A program made the translations under genes and the position numbers. 64,000 nucleotides of DNA, taken from the NCBI GenBank assembly GCA_002840275.1, contig PHAB01000014.1, positions 29,461 to 93,460 on the forward strand. Reading direction: 5' to 3'. The notes below the pieces were generated by a model. It worked only from the letters and a program-made list of their open reading frames with translations. It did no database searches and was not told the origin of the DNA. This document shows, one piece after another, positions 28,250 to 38,040 of the stretch. This DNA is from Firmicutes bacterium HGW-Firmicutes-14. Its GTDB lineage: Bacteria > Bacillota > Thermincolia > Thermincolales > UBA2595. Position 1 is the first letter of the stretch. Every line of letters starts with the position of its first letter.

Positions 28250-28335
28250 TATGTTCCGGCAGCCTGGCAATCATGGCACTTGCTTTAGACCCATGGCTTT
28301 GCGCCCCTGTCTTTCGGCAGGTTTGCCTTTATCGA
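28250..28335 (-). promoter_or_regulatory. c-di-GMP-I (GEMM-I) riboswitch
   Basis: The minus strand reads AAAGGCAAACCTGCCGAAAG, ACAGGGGCGCAAAGCCATGG, GTCTAAAG, then ATTGCCAGGCTGCCG. It has the GEMM hallmarks: GGCAAACC, a GAAA tetraloop, GCGCAAAGCC, and the receptor helix. The Gly-Ala-rich junction and spacing fit class I. The GA-type hallmark that separates c-di-GMP from cAMP-GMP binders cannot be settled by eye. Confidence 0.93.
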
Positions 28336-28442
28336 TTATAATGATTTTAGAAAATCATTTCATAAACAATAGTAATTCGGTCACTATATATTATTACGAT
28401 TGTATGGAAATTTTTTAAGGGGTACCTCTAATAATTGTCGTA

Positions 28443-28631
28443 TTACTCGTCGAAAAACCTCATAAATACATGGCTGTTATATTTCTTCATATACTCGACA
28501 ATCAAGCAGTCCAGTTCACAGCTCTTGTTGTAGACATCCGGATCATGGATGCCTTTCTTTTTAACCAGGTTATACATCTCTCTTTGCTTTTGCTTAATCT
28601 TTTTCGTGATGTCCCGACGTGTTTCCCACAT
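28443..28631 (-). CDS. Spo0E-like sporulation phosphatase
   Basis: A 62-residue protein with the Spo0E-family core: a helix-turn-helix hairpin in which SCELDCLIVEYMKK carries the S-x-E-L-D signature. Members dephosphorylate Spo0A~P and so delay sporulation. Excellent ribosome binding site (GGGAGGAGG) before ATG 28631. Monocistronic in appearance, between the FtsA-like gene and the riboswitch region. The motif and length both support the call. Confidence 0.85.
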   Translation of the reverse strand: MWETRRDITKKIKQKQREMYNLVKKKGIHDPDVYNKSCELDCLIVEYMKKYNSHVFMRFFDE

Positions 28632-28797
28632 TTTAATCCTCCTCCCACAGATTATTGTGGTTAGGGACCTGGTTCACACCGACCTGCTATTTTTGTGGTT
28701 TCTTCTAGGAATAATGGCAATTATCCTTCAGAGAAAATGTCGAATAACGTCGGGTTGGTAAAATTTTTTAGTTATGTTAAAAACACGTAATATTCTG

Positions 28798-30894
28798 TCA
28801 GCTCCCGTTCTTCCATTCGAGAGAAACCCTGTCCCCATCCTTCAGGGGAGTGGTGAATTCGGCGGGAATACCGTTGACTGTCAATTCCAGCCTCATCCCC
28901 CCTTCCGGAGGACGCAACGGATAGTTCGTCCTGGTCAGGACATCGGTAAGGATCACGTCATTCCTGGGAATTTCCACCCTGGTATCATTAACATATACAA
29001 CCGTAACAGAATCCTGTCCTTCATGAGCGCCTTCAGCTTCGTTAAAAAAACTGTCAGATTCAAGATTACTGCTAACCGGACCTGTTTCAGTTCCAACGGC
29101 AGATTCCATTAAGATTTCACCGCTTTCTCCGGTATCCAGGGAAACATCGGCAGCCTTTTCTACAACAATATCATCACCGTCACCAATCTCAAACATCTGG
29201 TCAACAAGCCGCTCATTAACATAAATCAGGCTGTCTGCGGCTTCACTGTAGCCTGCAATTTCCATAACTTCTGCAGCCGTCCTGGGCAGATAATACAGCA
29301 CCCGGGCGTTATCGATAAGTTCCTCGTAATATGTAACCGGTTTGTCATTAAGGGTGATTACAGGGTTAATCGTAAAAGGTTCTTCATTTATACTGATATT
29401 GATTGGCAAAATATCTGGAACCACGTCATATATGTATCCCTTTGCATTCTCACCGTCAAGGGCCTCGACAAATTCAATAACATCATTGTGCTTTACCGGA
29501 GCGTCAATGGTGACATTATGACCATTAAGCTTTATAACCGCCGGTTTGCCCCTGCCACCCCTAATTATCTTTAGTTCCCCGTTGACTGTAACAGTCAGGG
29601 CAAGTCCCAGTCTGGGCTGGGTTTTACGCATACTGATACCTGCGGCCAGCAGGGCATCGGCCACTGTTCCCCGGTTTACCTCAAGAAGCCTGACCTGGCG
29701 GTTATTTACCATCACACGGGCAAACCCAAGTCCCTTATGCTCATATGCCGTAACAGCTATACCTATTGGCGTAACAGCCTCCGGCCCTCCCAAGTCCTGA
29801 GCCCCGAATACTTCTGTGATAGCTTCCCTTCCCCTGATGGCGACACGCTGTTTAGACAGGCCCAGATTTTCAGCCAGCATTTCCTTAAGCAGGGGGGTAA
29901 GGCTCCCCCCCCCTATACATATCGCTGCCTGGGGAGTTTTGCCGTTCAGCTCTATAATCCTTTCGGCAATCTGCCTGGTAAGATTTTGCACCGATTCAGA
30001 CACTGCATCAAGCAGTTCCTGCCGGGAAATATTATGCTCCAATCCCAGGACATCGGTAAACTTAATGTCCTCGTCCCTGCTGATGGACCGCTTGATGGCT
30101 TCTGCCCGGTTAAAATCCAGCAGGTATTCCTGGGATATCCTTTCGGTAATCTCATCACCGGCAACCGGAACCATTCCATATCCCGTAATGGCGCCTCCAT
30201 CTGTAATGGCAATATCAGAGGTTCCTGCCCCTATGTCTATCAGGGCAATATTCAGCTGCCTCATACTGGGGGGAACTACAACAGCGCTGGCGGCAATGGG
30301 TTCAAGGGTTAGGCTGGTCATTTCCAGGCCGACCTTCTGCAGAGCTGCCTGGAGAGAATCAACAACCACCCTGGGCAGGAAAGTGGCAATAACTTCAACA
30401 CTCATGTTCTTTCCCTTTTGGCTGTAAAGATTGCCAATCTTGAAACCGTCCAGTTCATAGTAAACCACACTGTAACCCACACAATGATAGCTGACAGACT
30501 TGTCTTCTTCCTTCTGAGCATCAGCCCTCAGCCGGGACTGGGCTTCCTGGACCGCCTGCAGTTCCAGCCGGAGTATATCGTCCCGGTGTATTTCCTTATA
30601 TTCGGCAATATCTGTGTTTACCTTTACCCGGACTGTTTTCAGGGCCCGGCCTGCCGCAGCCACCGCTACCCGGTCCAGAGTCCGGCCCAGTTTCGTCTCA
30701 ATCTTTTCCTTGCAGGATTTGATGGCTTTGGCTACCTGTTCAATATCATGAATTTGCCCGTCTATCATTGCCCGGTTCTGATGTTCTAAATGCTCATAAG
30801 CAATAATTTCCAAGCCCTTCTGAGTTTCCTGGATAACAACACCGACCACGGACCTTGTTCCAATATCCAGGGCAAAAATAAATTCCTCTGACAT
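28798..30894 (-). CDS. FtsA/PilM-like actin-fold ATPase with C-terminal extension
   Basis: About 698 residues. The first ~390 form an actin-like ATPase of the FtsA/PilM type: FALDIGTRSVVG phosphate-1 loop, LIDIGAGTSDIAI phosphate-2 loop, and CIGGGSLTPLLKEM adenosine motif, with an inserted SHS2-like segment. The remaining ~300 residues are unusual, with two or more ubiquitin-like/ThiS-like beta segments (VTVNGELKIIRGGRGKPAVI; VTVVYVNDTRVEIPRNDV). Such long FtsA-domain proteins occur in Peptococcaceae in addition to true FtsA; their role (division, envelope or pilus) is unknown. ATG 30894 is preferred to TTG 30903. The upstream neighbour is cheR. Confidence 0.8.
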   Translation of the reverse strand: MSEEFIFALDIGTRSVVGVVIQETQKGLEIIAYEHLEHQNRAMIDGQIHDIEQVAKAIKSCKEKIETKLGRTLDRVAVAAAGRALKTVRVKVNTDIAEYKEIHRDDILRLELQAVQEAQSRLRADAQKEEDKSVSYHCVGYSVVYYELDGFKIGNLYSQKGKNMSVEVIATFLPRVVVDSLQAALQKVGLEMTSLTLEPIAASAVVVPPSMRQLNIALIDIGAGTSDIAITDGGAITGYGMVPVAGDEITERISQEYLLDFNRAEAIKRSISRDEDIKFTDVLGLEHNISRQELLDAVSESVQNLTRQIAERIIELNGKTPQAAICIGGGSLTPLLKEMLAENLGLSKQRVAIRGREAITEVFGAQDLGGPEAVTPIGIAVTAYEHKGLGFARVMVNNRQVRLLEVNRGTVADALLAAGISMRKTQPRLGLALTVTVNGELKIIRGGRGKPAVIKLNGHNVTIDAPVKHNDVIEFVEALDGENAKGYIYDVVPDILPINISINEEPFTINPVITLNDKPVTYYEELIDNARVLYYLPRTAAEVMEIAGYSEAADSLIYVNERLVDQMFEIGDGDDIVVEKAADVSLDTGESGEILMESAVGTETGPVSSNLESDSFFNEAEGAHEGQDSVTVVYVNDTRVEIPRNDVILTDVLTRTNYPLRPPEGGMRLELTVNGIPAEFTTPLKDGDRVSLEWKNGS

Positions 30895-30943
30895 AATCCA
30901 CAAACCCCTCCTTCACTAGGGCTGTTGATATACTTAAAAAAAT

Positions 30944-31720
30944 CTACTCGCCTCTCTTATAAAAAAATGATGATATTAGATTATATCCGATTTCCCGGGC
31001 CTGGAAAATCTGCTCGGTACTGCCGGTGAATAAAACTCCGCCTGGTTTGAGGGCTGAATAAAACTTCCGGTACAATTCAGCTTTACTTTCTTCAGTGAAA
31101 TATATAACCACATTCCGGCATAAAATCAAGTCAAAGTACCGGTCAAAGGCATCCCTGAGTAAATTGTGCTTCATAAACCTGACTTTGTTTTTAATCTCAT
31201 CAGACAGTCTGAAAGAGTTTCCTTCCTTGGTAAAGTATTTGACAAGATAGGCCCTGGGGAGATTTGCCACCGCTTTGTCACTGTATAGACCTGTTTTAGC
31301 CCTGTTTATAACCTCATTGTCAACATCAGTGGCCAGCAGGGAAAAGTGGACATTGGGAAACCGGTTCAATGCCACCATTGCCAGGGTATAGGGTTCTTCC
31401 CCCGTGGAACACCCGGCGCTCCATATCTTCAGAGAACCTGACCTTCCTATCAGTTCCGGCAGGATTTTTTCCTGCAGTATTTCCCACTGAGCAGGGTTCC
31501 GGTAAAATTCCGATACATTAATGGTCAAGGTATCAAGAAATTTTCGCCAGTGCTGTATTTCCTTTTCCAGCAGATTCAGATAGGTCTTATAGTCATCGAT
31601 TTTGAGGCTTCTCATCAGGCTGTTTATACGCCTCTCCATCTGAGGTCGTTTGTATCCGGTCAAATCCAACCCTTTCGCTCTCCGCAAATCATTCAGAAAT
31701 AGTTCATAAGCATCCGGCAT
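30944..31720 (-). CDS. cheR: CheR-type protein-glutamate methyltransferase
   Basis: About 258 residues. The N-terminal helical domain (FLNDLRRAKGLDLTGYK, QMERRINSLM) is typical of CheR. The SAM-binding domain has IWSAGCSTGEEPYTLAM, LATDVDNEVINRA and DLILCRNVVIYF. CheR methylates chemoreceptor glutamates. No receptor, cheB or cheA is in the window, so it may serve a distant chemotaxis or pilus-motility system. I choose ATG 31720 (AAGAAGAGG upstream) over TTG 31765, which would overlap the diheme gene. It may be co-transcribed with that small cytochrome. Confidence 0.9.
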   Translation of the reverse strand: MPDAYELFLNDLRRAKGLDLTGYKRPQMERRINSLMRSLKIDDYKTYLNLLEKEIQHWRKFLDTLTINVSEFYRNPAQWEILQEKILPELIGRSGSLKIWSAGCSTGEEPYTLAMVALNRFPNVHFSLLATDVDNEVINRAKTGLYSDKAVANLPRAYLVKYFTKEGNSFRLSDEIKNKVRFMKHNLLRDAFDRYFDLILCRNVVIYFTEESKAELYRKFYSALKPGGVLFTGSTEQIFQAREIGYNLISSFFYKRGE

Positions 31721-31757
31721 CTCGTATACCTCTTCTTTAATAATGTTTATAATTTTG

Positions 31758-32012
31758 TTATTCAACCGGCTTTACTTTTCTGGCACGATGGCACTGATTG
31801 CAGAAATTTTCCCTGGTGTGATTAAATTCTTTGTTATGACAATCCAGGCAGAACTCATCCAACTGCCCGGCATGCTGCTGTGCTACCTCAGCATGTTTCT
31901 TCTCCCACTCTTTGGGGTCCCCGTGCCGTGACCTGTTTGTGGCAGCCAAGACAATTACTGCAATAAAGGCAATAACCAAGACAACCGTGATAATATTCTT
32001 ACGGTTTAACAA
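31758..32012 (-). CDS. Small membrane-anchored diheme cytochrome c
   Basis: About 84 residues: N-terminal membrane helix (about 6-26), then a short external domain with two heme-attachment motifs, CLDCH and CNQCH, and several extra His residues (KKHAEVAQQHAG, FNHT) that could be axial ligands. It resembles a minimal NapC/NrfH-like or cytochrome c7-like fragment, but I cannot assign a family. The start is TTG 32012 or GTG 32021; AGGTGG favours TTG. It lies between hemL and cheR, 37 bases before cheR. Heme attachment would rely on the ResB/CcsA system at 40355-42538. Confidence 0.8.
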   Translation of the reverse strand: MLNRKNIITVVLVIAFIAVIVLAATNRSRHGDPKEWEKKHAEVAQQHAGQLDEFCLDCHNKEFNHTRENFCNQCHRARKVKPVE

Positions 32013-32040
32013 GTTCTCCACCTCTTAACTTAATCATATA

Positions 32041-32048
32041 TTCGACAA
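32041..32048 (-). promoter_or_regulatory. Possible Spo0A box
   Basis: TTGTCGAA on the minus strand, a perfect match to the core Spo0A binding site, about 30 bases upstream of the diheme-cheR start. One 8-base match may be chance. Confidence 0.3.
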
Positions 32049-32098
32049 TAAACAACAATTTTCCTTTATTTGCTATAAGAAATTTTACCAATTGGGTT

Positions 32099-33391
32099 TT
32101 ACATAACCTCTTTAAAAGACTCATAAGCAGCTTCAATTGTCTTCGATATATCCTCATCTGAATGGGCTGCCGACACAAAGGCAGCTTCGAACTGGGAGGG
32201 GGCCAGGTATATGCCCCGGTTGAGCATTTCCCTGAAAAAGGAGGCGAACCTCCCCGTATCCGAAGAACATGCTGATGAATAGTCAACAACTTTTTCCGGG
32301 GTAAAAAAGGTACAGACCATGGAACCCACCCGGTTGAACGATACGTTGATACCCGCCCGTTTTGCCGCATCTGCCAGACCTTCCGCCAGTTTTGCGGATT
32401 TATCCTCCAAGTCCTTATATACTGAAGGGTTTTGCAGGATTCGCAATGTAGTCAGTCCGGCTGTCATGGCCAGGGGATTGCCGGACAAGGTACCGGCTTG
32501 ATATATGGGTCCTGCCGGAGAGATTTTTTCCATGATTTCCTTCTTTCCGCCATAGGCGCCCACAGGCAGACCGCCGCCAATAATCTTGCCCAGGCATGTC
32601 AGGTCAGGTTCAATACCAAACCTTACCTGTGCCCCGCCGTAAGCCACCCGGAATCCGGTCATGACCTCGTCAAATATAAGCAGGGCGCCGTATTTACGGG
32701 TAATGTCCCGCAGCCCTTCCAGGAACCCCGGCTGCGGGGGGACAACACCCATGTTCCCGGGAACCGGTTCTACTATCACTGCCGCGATATCTTTCCCTTC
32801 CAGGGCAAATATTTTTTTCAGAATATCCAGGTCATTGAACCCGGCTGTTATTGTGTTCCCGGCAATATTTGCGGGTACTCCCGGGCTTGTCGGGACACCG
32901 AGGGTCAGGGCCCCTGACCCGGCCTTGATCAGCAGGGAATCAGCATGTCCATGATAACACCCTTCAAATTTCACAATTTTGTCCCTGCCCGTATATCCCC
33001 TGGCCAGCCTCAGGGCGCTCATGGTCGCCTCGGTCCCCGAGTTAACCATCCGGACCATCTCCATAGCCGGAAATGCTTCAATTACAATCATGGCCATTTC
33101 TGTTTCCAGTTCTGTAGGGGCTCCATAGCTTGTACCTTTATCCAGGTACGCTTTTAGGGCTGAAACGACTTCAGGATGCTGATGCCCAAGAATCATCGGT
33201 CCCCAGGAACCCACGTAATCTATGTACTCATTTCCATCAACATCATAAATCTTTGAGCCCTGGGCATGGTCAATAAATACCGGTGTATGGCCCACTGACT
33301 TAAAGGCCCTGACAGGGCTGTTAACACCACCCGGGATGTATTCCCGGGCTTCAGCAAAGAGTTTGGTTGATTTTTCGTAACCTTTATGCAT
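32099..33391 (-). CDS. hemL: Glutamate-1-semialdehyde 2,1-aminomutase
   Basis: HemL converts glutamate-1-semialdehyde to 5-aminolevulinate, the second step of the C5 pathway. The 430-residue PLP enzyme has [22 protein letters not shown] [27 protein letters not shown], and the PLP lysine in [25 protein letters not shown] precedes ATG 33391. It is separated from nirJ2 by a strong hairpin at 33480-33548, so it may be transcribed in part from its own promoter. Its gene partner hemA is at 38041. Confidence 0.97.
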   Translation of the reverse strand: MHKGYEKSTKLFAEAREYIPGGVNSPVRAFKSVGHTPVFIDHAQGSKIYDVDGNEYIDYVGSWGPMILGHQHPEVVSALKAYLDKGTSYGAPTELETEMAMIVIEAFPAMEMVRMVNSGTEATMSALRLARGYTGRDKIVKFEGCYHGHADSLLIKAGSGALTLGVPTSPGVPANIAGNTITAGFNDLDILKKIFALEGKDIAAVIVEPVPGNMGVVPPQPGFLEGLRDITRKYGALLIFDEVMTGFRVAYGGAQVRFGIEPDLTCLGKIIGGGLPVGAYGGKKEIMEKISPAGPIYQAGTLSGNPLAMTAGLTTLRILQNPSVYKDLEDKSAKLAEGLADAAKRAGINVSFNRVGSMVCTFFTPEKVVDYSSACSSDTGRFASFFREMLNRGIYLAPSQFEAAFVSAAHSDEDISKTIEAAYESFKEVM

Positions 33392-33469
33392 AACGATACC
33401 ACCTTTTGTTAATTTAGCGGCCGGAGGCCTTCCTTTATTCTTCCCGCTCCGGGTTTAGATTACTACTCC

Positions 33470-33548
33470 GGATAAAACAAGGGCAGATGGGTTGCTCAAG
33501 CTGCCCTTAAGGCGACTTCACCGTGAACCTGAGCAACCCGTCTGCCCT
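33470..33548 (-). terminator. Long hairpin terminator between nirJ2 and hemL
   Basis: AGGGCAGACGGGTTGCTCAGG pairs with its near-perfect complement (about 19 of 21 positions) across a 27-base loop, followed by TTGTTTTATC on the minus strand. The stem is much longer than usual for a simple terminator, so an attenuator or processing site before hemL is also possible. Confidence 0.65.
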
Positions 33549-33551
33549 CTC

Positions 33552-34547
33552 TTAGTATCCTTTTCTTCCCTGGTACAGGCACCACGGTTCTTCAGCCATA
33601 TAGTCGCCGTCGTTATAGTACGCCGCCCTGGCCCTGCAGCCGCCGCAGATTTTCTTGTAACCGCACTTTCCGCAGCCACCCTTGTAATCCAGGGTCCTCA
33701 GGGTCTTGAATACTTCACTGCCTGCCCATATTTCACTAAACGGGGTCTCTCTCACGTTACCCACTTCCATATCCATATAAGCACAGGGCTGGACCTTTCC
33801 TTTGGGGCCTATGATACAGTATGATGTACCGGCCAGGCAGCCCCGCCCGAACCTCAGATTCATCCCCATCTGCTGGGCTATCCTCATAAACTGGGGAGCA
33901 CAGGTAGGTTTAATCTCAATATCAACTTCCTGCTGTTTCTTCATTATGCGGGTGAGGATCTCTTCATACTGTTCTGCCCGGAGGGATTCTTCCTCAATAT
34001 TTTTGGCCCGCCCGGTAGGTACGAGGAAAAAGAAGTGGTGGGCTTTTGCTCCCATCTCAACCGCAAAATCGGTAATAGCTTCCGCCTCGTTCCAGTTCCA
34101 GTCCATAAGGGTGGTATGGATCTGGAAGGGGACCCCTGCTTCACGGCAGTTTTTCATCCCCTGGACAGCGCCGTCCCATGCTCCTTCCAGCCTGCGCAGG
34201 GTATCATGCTTTTCCCTGTCCAGGCTGTCCAGGCTTATCCCCACACCGTCGACACCGATTTCTTTCAGTTTCCCGGCAATTTCCGGGGTAATCAGGGTTC
34301 CATTGGTGCCGAAAACGGTTATCAGGCCCAGCTTCTTGGAATATTCAACAAGTTCGAGAATGTCCGGCCTCATAAAGGGTTCCCCGCCGCTGAAGATCAT
34401 AATTTTGAATCCGGCCTTCTTAATTTCGTCCAGCAGGGCTTTACCTTCTTCGGTATTCAGTTCCTCCTCGGCCTTGGCCCCCGCGTCCCGGTAACAGTGG
34501 TCACAGTACATATTACATTGGTTTGTAGTGTTCCAGGATACGATCAT
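33552..34547 (-). CDS. nirJ2: NirJ2/AhbD-type radical SAM protein for heme synthesis
   Basis: About 331 residues. The radical SAM cluster motif CNMYCDHC lies near residues 11-18, and the SAM-binding GGEP motif (IFSGGEPFMRP) near 55. The C-terminal half has a SPASM-like Cys set, with CAPQ, GCLAG, QPCAY and the cluster CGKCGYKKICGGC. NirJ2 proteins take part in siroheme-derived heme (Ahb) synthesis, probably the last decarboxylations giving heme, as AhbD does. Start ATG 34547 overlaps the hemB stop as TAATG behind AAAGGAGG. No nirJ1, ahbA/ahbB (nirDH) or hemN-like gene is in this window. Confidence 0.88.
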   Translation of the reverse strand: MIVSWNTTNQCNMYCDHCYRDAGAKAEEELNTEEGKALLDEIKKAGFKIMIFSGGEPFMRPDILELVEYSKKLGLITVFGTNGTLITPEIAGKLKEIGVDGVGISLDSLDREKHDTLRRLEGAWDGAVQGMKNCREAGVPFQIHTTLMDWNWNEAEAITDFAVEMGAKAHHFFFLVPTGRAKNIEEESLRAEQYEEILTRIMKKQQEVDIEIKPTCAPQFMRIAQQMGMNLRFGRGCLAGTSYCIIGPKGKVQPCAYMDMEVGNVRETPFSEIWAGSEVFKTLRTLDYKGGCGKCGYKKICGGCRARAAYYNDGDYMAEEPWCLYQGRKGY

Positions 34548-35530
34548 TACTGTTCCTCCTTTAACCACCTGGCTGCGTCTTTGGCATGGTAAGTTATGAT
34601 TATATCGGCACCGGCCCTCTTGATCCCGGTAAGGGCCTCTAAAACAACCCTTTTTTCATCAAGCCACCCGTTTTGGGCGGCAGCCTTGAGCATAGCATAT
34701 TCTCCGCTTACATTATAAGCAGCTACCGGCAGATTGAATTCATCTTTGATTCTCCTGATGATATCCAGGTAAGGAAGGGCAGGTTTGACCATGACGATAT
34801 CGGCGCCCTCCTCCACATCCAGCCATACCTCTTTTAATGCCTCATCACTGTTGGCGGGGTCCATCTGGTAACCGCGGCGGTCACCGAACTGGGGAGTCGA
34901 CTCAGCAACATCCCTGAAGGGCCCGTAAAAACCCGAAGCATATTTAGCTGAATAAGACATAATCGGAATATCAGCAAATCCGTTGGCATCCAGCGCCTCC
35001 CTGACAGCGGCCACCCTGCCGTCCATCATGTCAGAAGGGGCAATTATATCTGCCCCGGCCGCGGCATATGACAGGGCTATTTTGGCCAGGACGCTGATTG
35101 TTTCATCATTCATGACTACTCCCTTTTCATCCAGGAGACCACAGTGGCCGTGGCTGGTGTATTCACACATACAGAGGTCAGGAATCACCAGGAGTTCGGG
35201 GTACTTTTCCTTCAAAGCCCTGATAGCCCGCTGGACCGCTTCATTCTCGTCATAAGCTGATGACCCCTTTTCATCCTTATATGCCGGAATACCGAAGAGA
35301 AGAACAGCCGGAATACCCAGCTCAACAACCTCTCCGGCTTCTTTAAGGACCATATCCACAGACTGCTGGGAAACTCCCGGCATTGATTCAACCGGGTTCC
35401 TGACACCTTCGCCATTGGTCACAAACAAGGGGTATACCAGGTCATCAACCCTCAGATAATTTTCCCTGACCAGTCTGCGTATGTTTTCACTGCTTCTCAG
35501 CCTTCTGGCCCTAACCACAGGAAAACCCAT
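34547..35530 (-). CDS. hemB: Delta-aminolevulinic acid dehydratase (porphobilinogen synthase)
   Basis: HemB condenses two 5-aminolevulinates to porphobilinogen. About 327 residues with the Cys-rich zinc site [14 protein letters not shown], the active-site Schiff-base lysines in [14 protein letters not shown] and [10 protein letters not shown], and the conserved [10 protein letters not shown] choose ATG 35530 over TTG 35536; the G-rich site at the end of cobA-hemD serves it, and the gene starts 2 bases after that stop. Its own stop overlaps nirJ2. Confidence 0.97.
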   Translation of the reverse strand: MGFPVVRARRLRSSENIRRLVRENYLRVDDLVYPLFVTNGEGVRNPVESMPGVSQQSVDMVLKEAGEVVELGIPAVLLFGIPAYKDEKGSSAYDENEAVQRAIRALKEKYPELLVIPDLCMCEYTSHGHCGLLDEKGVVMNDETISVLAKIALSYAAAGADIIAPSDMMDGRVAAVREALDANGFADIPIMSYSAKYASGFYGPFRDVAESTPQFGDRRGYQMDPANSDEALKEVWLDVEEGADIVMVKPALPYLDIIRRIKDEFNLPVAAYNVSGEYAMLKAAAQNGWLDEKRVVLEALTGIKRAGADIIITYHAKDAARWLKEEQ

Positions 35531-35532
35531 AA

Positions 35533-37059
35533 TCAATTCACCCCCCCGAAATAATCCAGCACTGCCTGAACCAGCCCGTCAATGGTATACTCCCGGGCCT
35601 CTATGTCAACATTAAGACCAAGCTCCCGGGCGCTATCGGCTGTAATAGGGCCTATACATGCTGTCACAACACCGCCAAGAAGCCTGGGAATATTGTCTGA
35701 GCCAATTATCTTAATAAAATTCCTGACTGTCGATGAGCTGGTAAAGGTTATAACATGTATACGCTCATCTTCCAGCATTTTTATGAGCTGTTCCGTATCA
35801 CCGGAACCCGGAACGGTCTTATAGGCATTTACCTCATCTACCTCAGCCCCCATGGACCGCAGGGTCTCCGGCAGGACCTTTCTGGCTATATCAGCCCTGG
35901 GCAAAAGGATCTTTTTCCCCCTGATCTCTTCATCCTTTAAAGCCTCTATGACAGCTTCAGCCACAAACTCTTCCGGCATCAGTTCACAAAAGATTCCGTA
36001 CTGTTCAACCTCTTCCCTGGTCTTTGGCCCAATGGCCGCTATCTTTATATTGCCAAGAGTGCGAATGTCTTTTCCCAGATACCTCATACGGGCCATAAAA
36101 TATTTAACCCCGTTAACACTGGTAAATATAAGCCAGTGGTATGATTCAATGTTTTTGACGGCTGCATCCAACAGTTTATAATCATCAGGGTCTGTAATCT
36201 CAATGGTAGGACACTCCCACGGTTCACCCCCGAGGGATTCTATCTTCTCGGCCAGCACACTGGCCTGGCTGCGGGAGCGGGTTACCAGTATCCTTTTGCC
36301 GAAAAGCGGTCTCTGCTCAAACCACTTAAGTTTCTCCCTCAGGGAAACAACCCCGCCCACAACTATTATTGCCGGGTGGCCCATTTTGGCTGCCCGGGCT
36401 TTCTCCACAATATCAGTTAAGGTACCGGTGACTGTCTGCTGTTCGGGTCTGGTCCCCCACCTGATTACGGCTACCGGTGTATCTGCAGGCCGCCCGTAAG
36501 TTATCAGCCTGTCAACAATATGAGGCAGGTTGCTCATTCCCATATAAAAAACGATGGTCCCACACCCGGTGGAAATCTTGTCCCACTCGATGGAAGTGTC
36601 TTCTTTTGCGGGGTCCTCATTTCCGGTGATAAATGCAAGAGTTGAATTAAAGTCACGATGGGTTACGGGGATTCCGGCATAAGCCGGGACAGCAATTCCG
36701 GAGGTGATGCCGGGGACAATTTCGAAGGGTATGTTGTGGGCCAAAAGGAACTCGGCTTCCTCACCCCCCCGGCCAAATACAAAGGGGTCACCGCCTTTCA
36801 GCCTGGTAACCGTCTTCCCTTCCCGGGCCTTTTCCACCAGGACACTGTTTATCTCATCCTGTTTCAGGGTATGCCTGACAGGGGATTTCCCCGCGTAAAT
36901 AAGCTCGGCCCCAGGTTTCGCATAAGACAGCAGCCTGGGGCTTGACAGCCTGTCATATACCATGACATCTGCTTTTTTTATGCACTCCAGGCCCCTAAGT
37001 GTGATTAGTTTGGGGTCTCCGGGTCCTGCACCCACCAAATACACCATTCCATTTTTCAT
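35533..37059 (-). CDS. cobA-hemD: Fused uroporphyrinogen-III C-methyltransferase and synthase
   Basis: A 508-residue two-domain enzyme. Residues 1-245 are the SAM methyltransferase (CobA/SUMT), with [37 protein letters not shown] and ALVTHR-type [13 protein letters not shown]. Residues 255-505 are uroporphyrinogen-III synthase ([47 protein letters not shown]). The fusion makes uroporphyrinogen III and methylates it to precorrin-2, steering flux to siroheme. ATG 37059 is two bases after the hemC stop. Common in Clostridia. Confidence 0.96.
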   Translation of the reverse strand: MKNGMVYLVGAGPGDPKLITLRGLECIKKADVMVYDRLSSPRLLSYAKPGAELIYAGKSPVRHTLKQDEINSVLVEKAREGKTVTRLKGGDPFVFGRGGEEAEFLLAHNIPFEIVPGITSGIAVPAYAGIPVTHRDFNSTLAFITGNEDPAKEDTSIEWDKISTGCGTIVFYMGMSNLPHIVDRLITYGRPADTPVAVIRWGTRPEQQTVTGTLTDIVEKARAAKMGHPAIIVVGGVVSLREKLKWFEQRPLFGKRILVTRSRSQASVLAEKIESLGGEPWECPTIEITDPDDYKLLDAAVKNIESYHWLIFTSVNGVKYFMARMRYLGKDIRTLGNIKIAAIGPKTREEVEQYGIFCELMPEEFVAEAVIEALKDEEIRGKKILLPRADIARKVLPETLRSMGAEVDEVNAYKTVPGSGDTEQLIKMLEDERIHVITFTSSSTVRNFIKIIGSDNIPRLLGGVVTACIGPITADSARELGLNVDIEAREYTIDGLVQAVLDYFGGVN

Positions 37060-37060
37060 A

Positions 37061-37993
37061 TTAGCTATACTCCTGCCTCACTGATTTTAGTATTTTATCC
37101 GCACCCATGCCGATAAGCTTTTCCGCCAATTCTACACCTATGGAAACCGCTTCATCTGCCGGCCCGGAAATTTCACTCTTGATAAGGTCTTTACCGTCAA
37201 GGCCGGCTACAACGCCCTTAAGGGTCAGCCGACCATCTTCCACAGTGCCTAGGGCCCCTATGGGTATCTGACACCCACCCTCCAGTTTTTTGAGGAGCGC
37301 CCGTTCGGCAGTGATAGCAGCCCAGGTATAAATATGGTTAAGGGTCTGGACCACCTCGTAAATTTCCCGGTCACCTTCCCTTATTTCAATACCTATCGAT
37401 CCCTGGCCTACCGCAGGCAGGCAAATATCATCAGACAGCCGTTCGGTGATCCTGTCCCTCCAGCCCAGCCGTTCAACCCCGGCAGCAGCCAGGATAATAG
37501 CATCAAGGTTATTCTTTTCCAATTTGGCCATCCTGGTGTTGAGGTTACCGCGAAGCGGCTCTAACTGCAGGTCCGGCCGGTAATGCAGCAACTGGGCACA
37601 CCTGCGCAGGCTGCTGGTCCCAATCCTGGCCCCCCGGGGCATATCCCCCAGGGTTGTGCCGTCCCTTGAGATTACCACATCCCGGGGATCAACCCTTTCA
37701 CACATACATCCTATTGTCAGTCCTTCAGGAAGGACTGTGGGAAGATCCTTCATGCTGTGGACCGCCATATCTGTTTCACCGCTCAGCATGGCCACTTCAA
37801 GTTCTTTGGTAAAAAGGCCTTTATCACCTATCTTGGCCAAGGCTACGTCAAGGATCTTGTCCCCCTGGGTCTTCATGCTCACAACCCGGAAATCGTATCC
37901 CGGATTAAGCCTTTTCAGGTTATCAACCACCCAATTGGTCTGCCACATGGCCAGGGCGCTGTCCCTGGTCCCAATGATAATTTCTCTTGCCAT
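37061..37993 (-). CDS. hemC: Hydroxymethylbilane synthase (porphobilinogen deaminase)
   Basis: HemC links four porphobilinogens using a covalent dipyrromethane cofactor, attached to Cys in LLKKLEGGCQIPIGALG near residue 240. 310 residues with the family start (REIIIGTRDSALAMWQTNWV), catalytic Asp in MAVHSMKDLPT, and GTSSLRR. Good site (GGAGGTATAG) before ATG 37993. It lies 47 bases after hemA and leads directly into cobA-hemD. Confidence 0.97.
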   Translation of the reverse strand: MAREIIIGTRDSALAMWQTNWVVDNLKRLNPGYDFRVVSMKTQGDKILDVALAKIGDKGLFTKELEVAMLSGETDMAVHSMKDLPTVLPEGLTIGCMCERVDPRDVVISRDGTTLGDMPRGARIGTSSLRRCAQLLHYRPDLQLEPLRGNLNTRMAKLEKNNLDAIILAAAGVERLGWRDRITERLSDDICLPAVGQGSIGIEIREGDREIYEVVQTLNHIYTWAAITAERALLKKLEGGCQIPIGALGTVEDGRLTLKGVVAGLDGKDLIKSEISGPADEAVSIGVELAEKLIGMGADKILKSVRQEYS

Positions 37994-38040
37994 GACTATA
38001 CCTCCAAATCATACCCAAAATACAGGTGCGGTTTTTGCAG

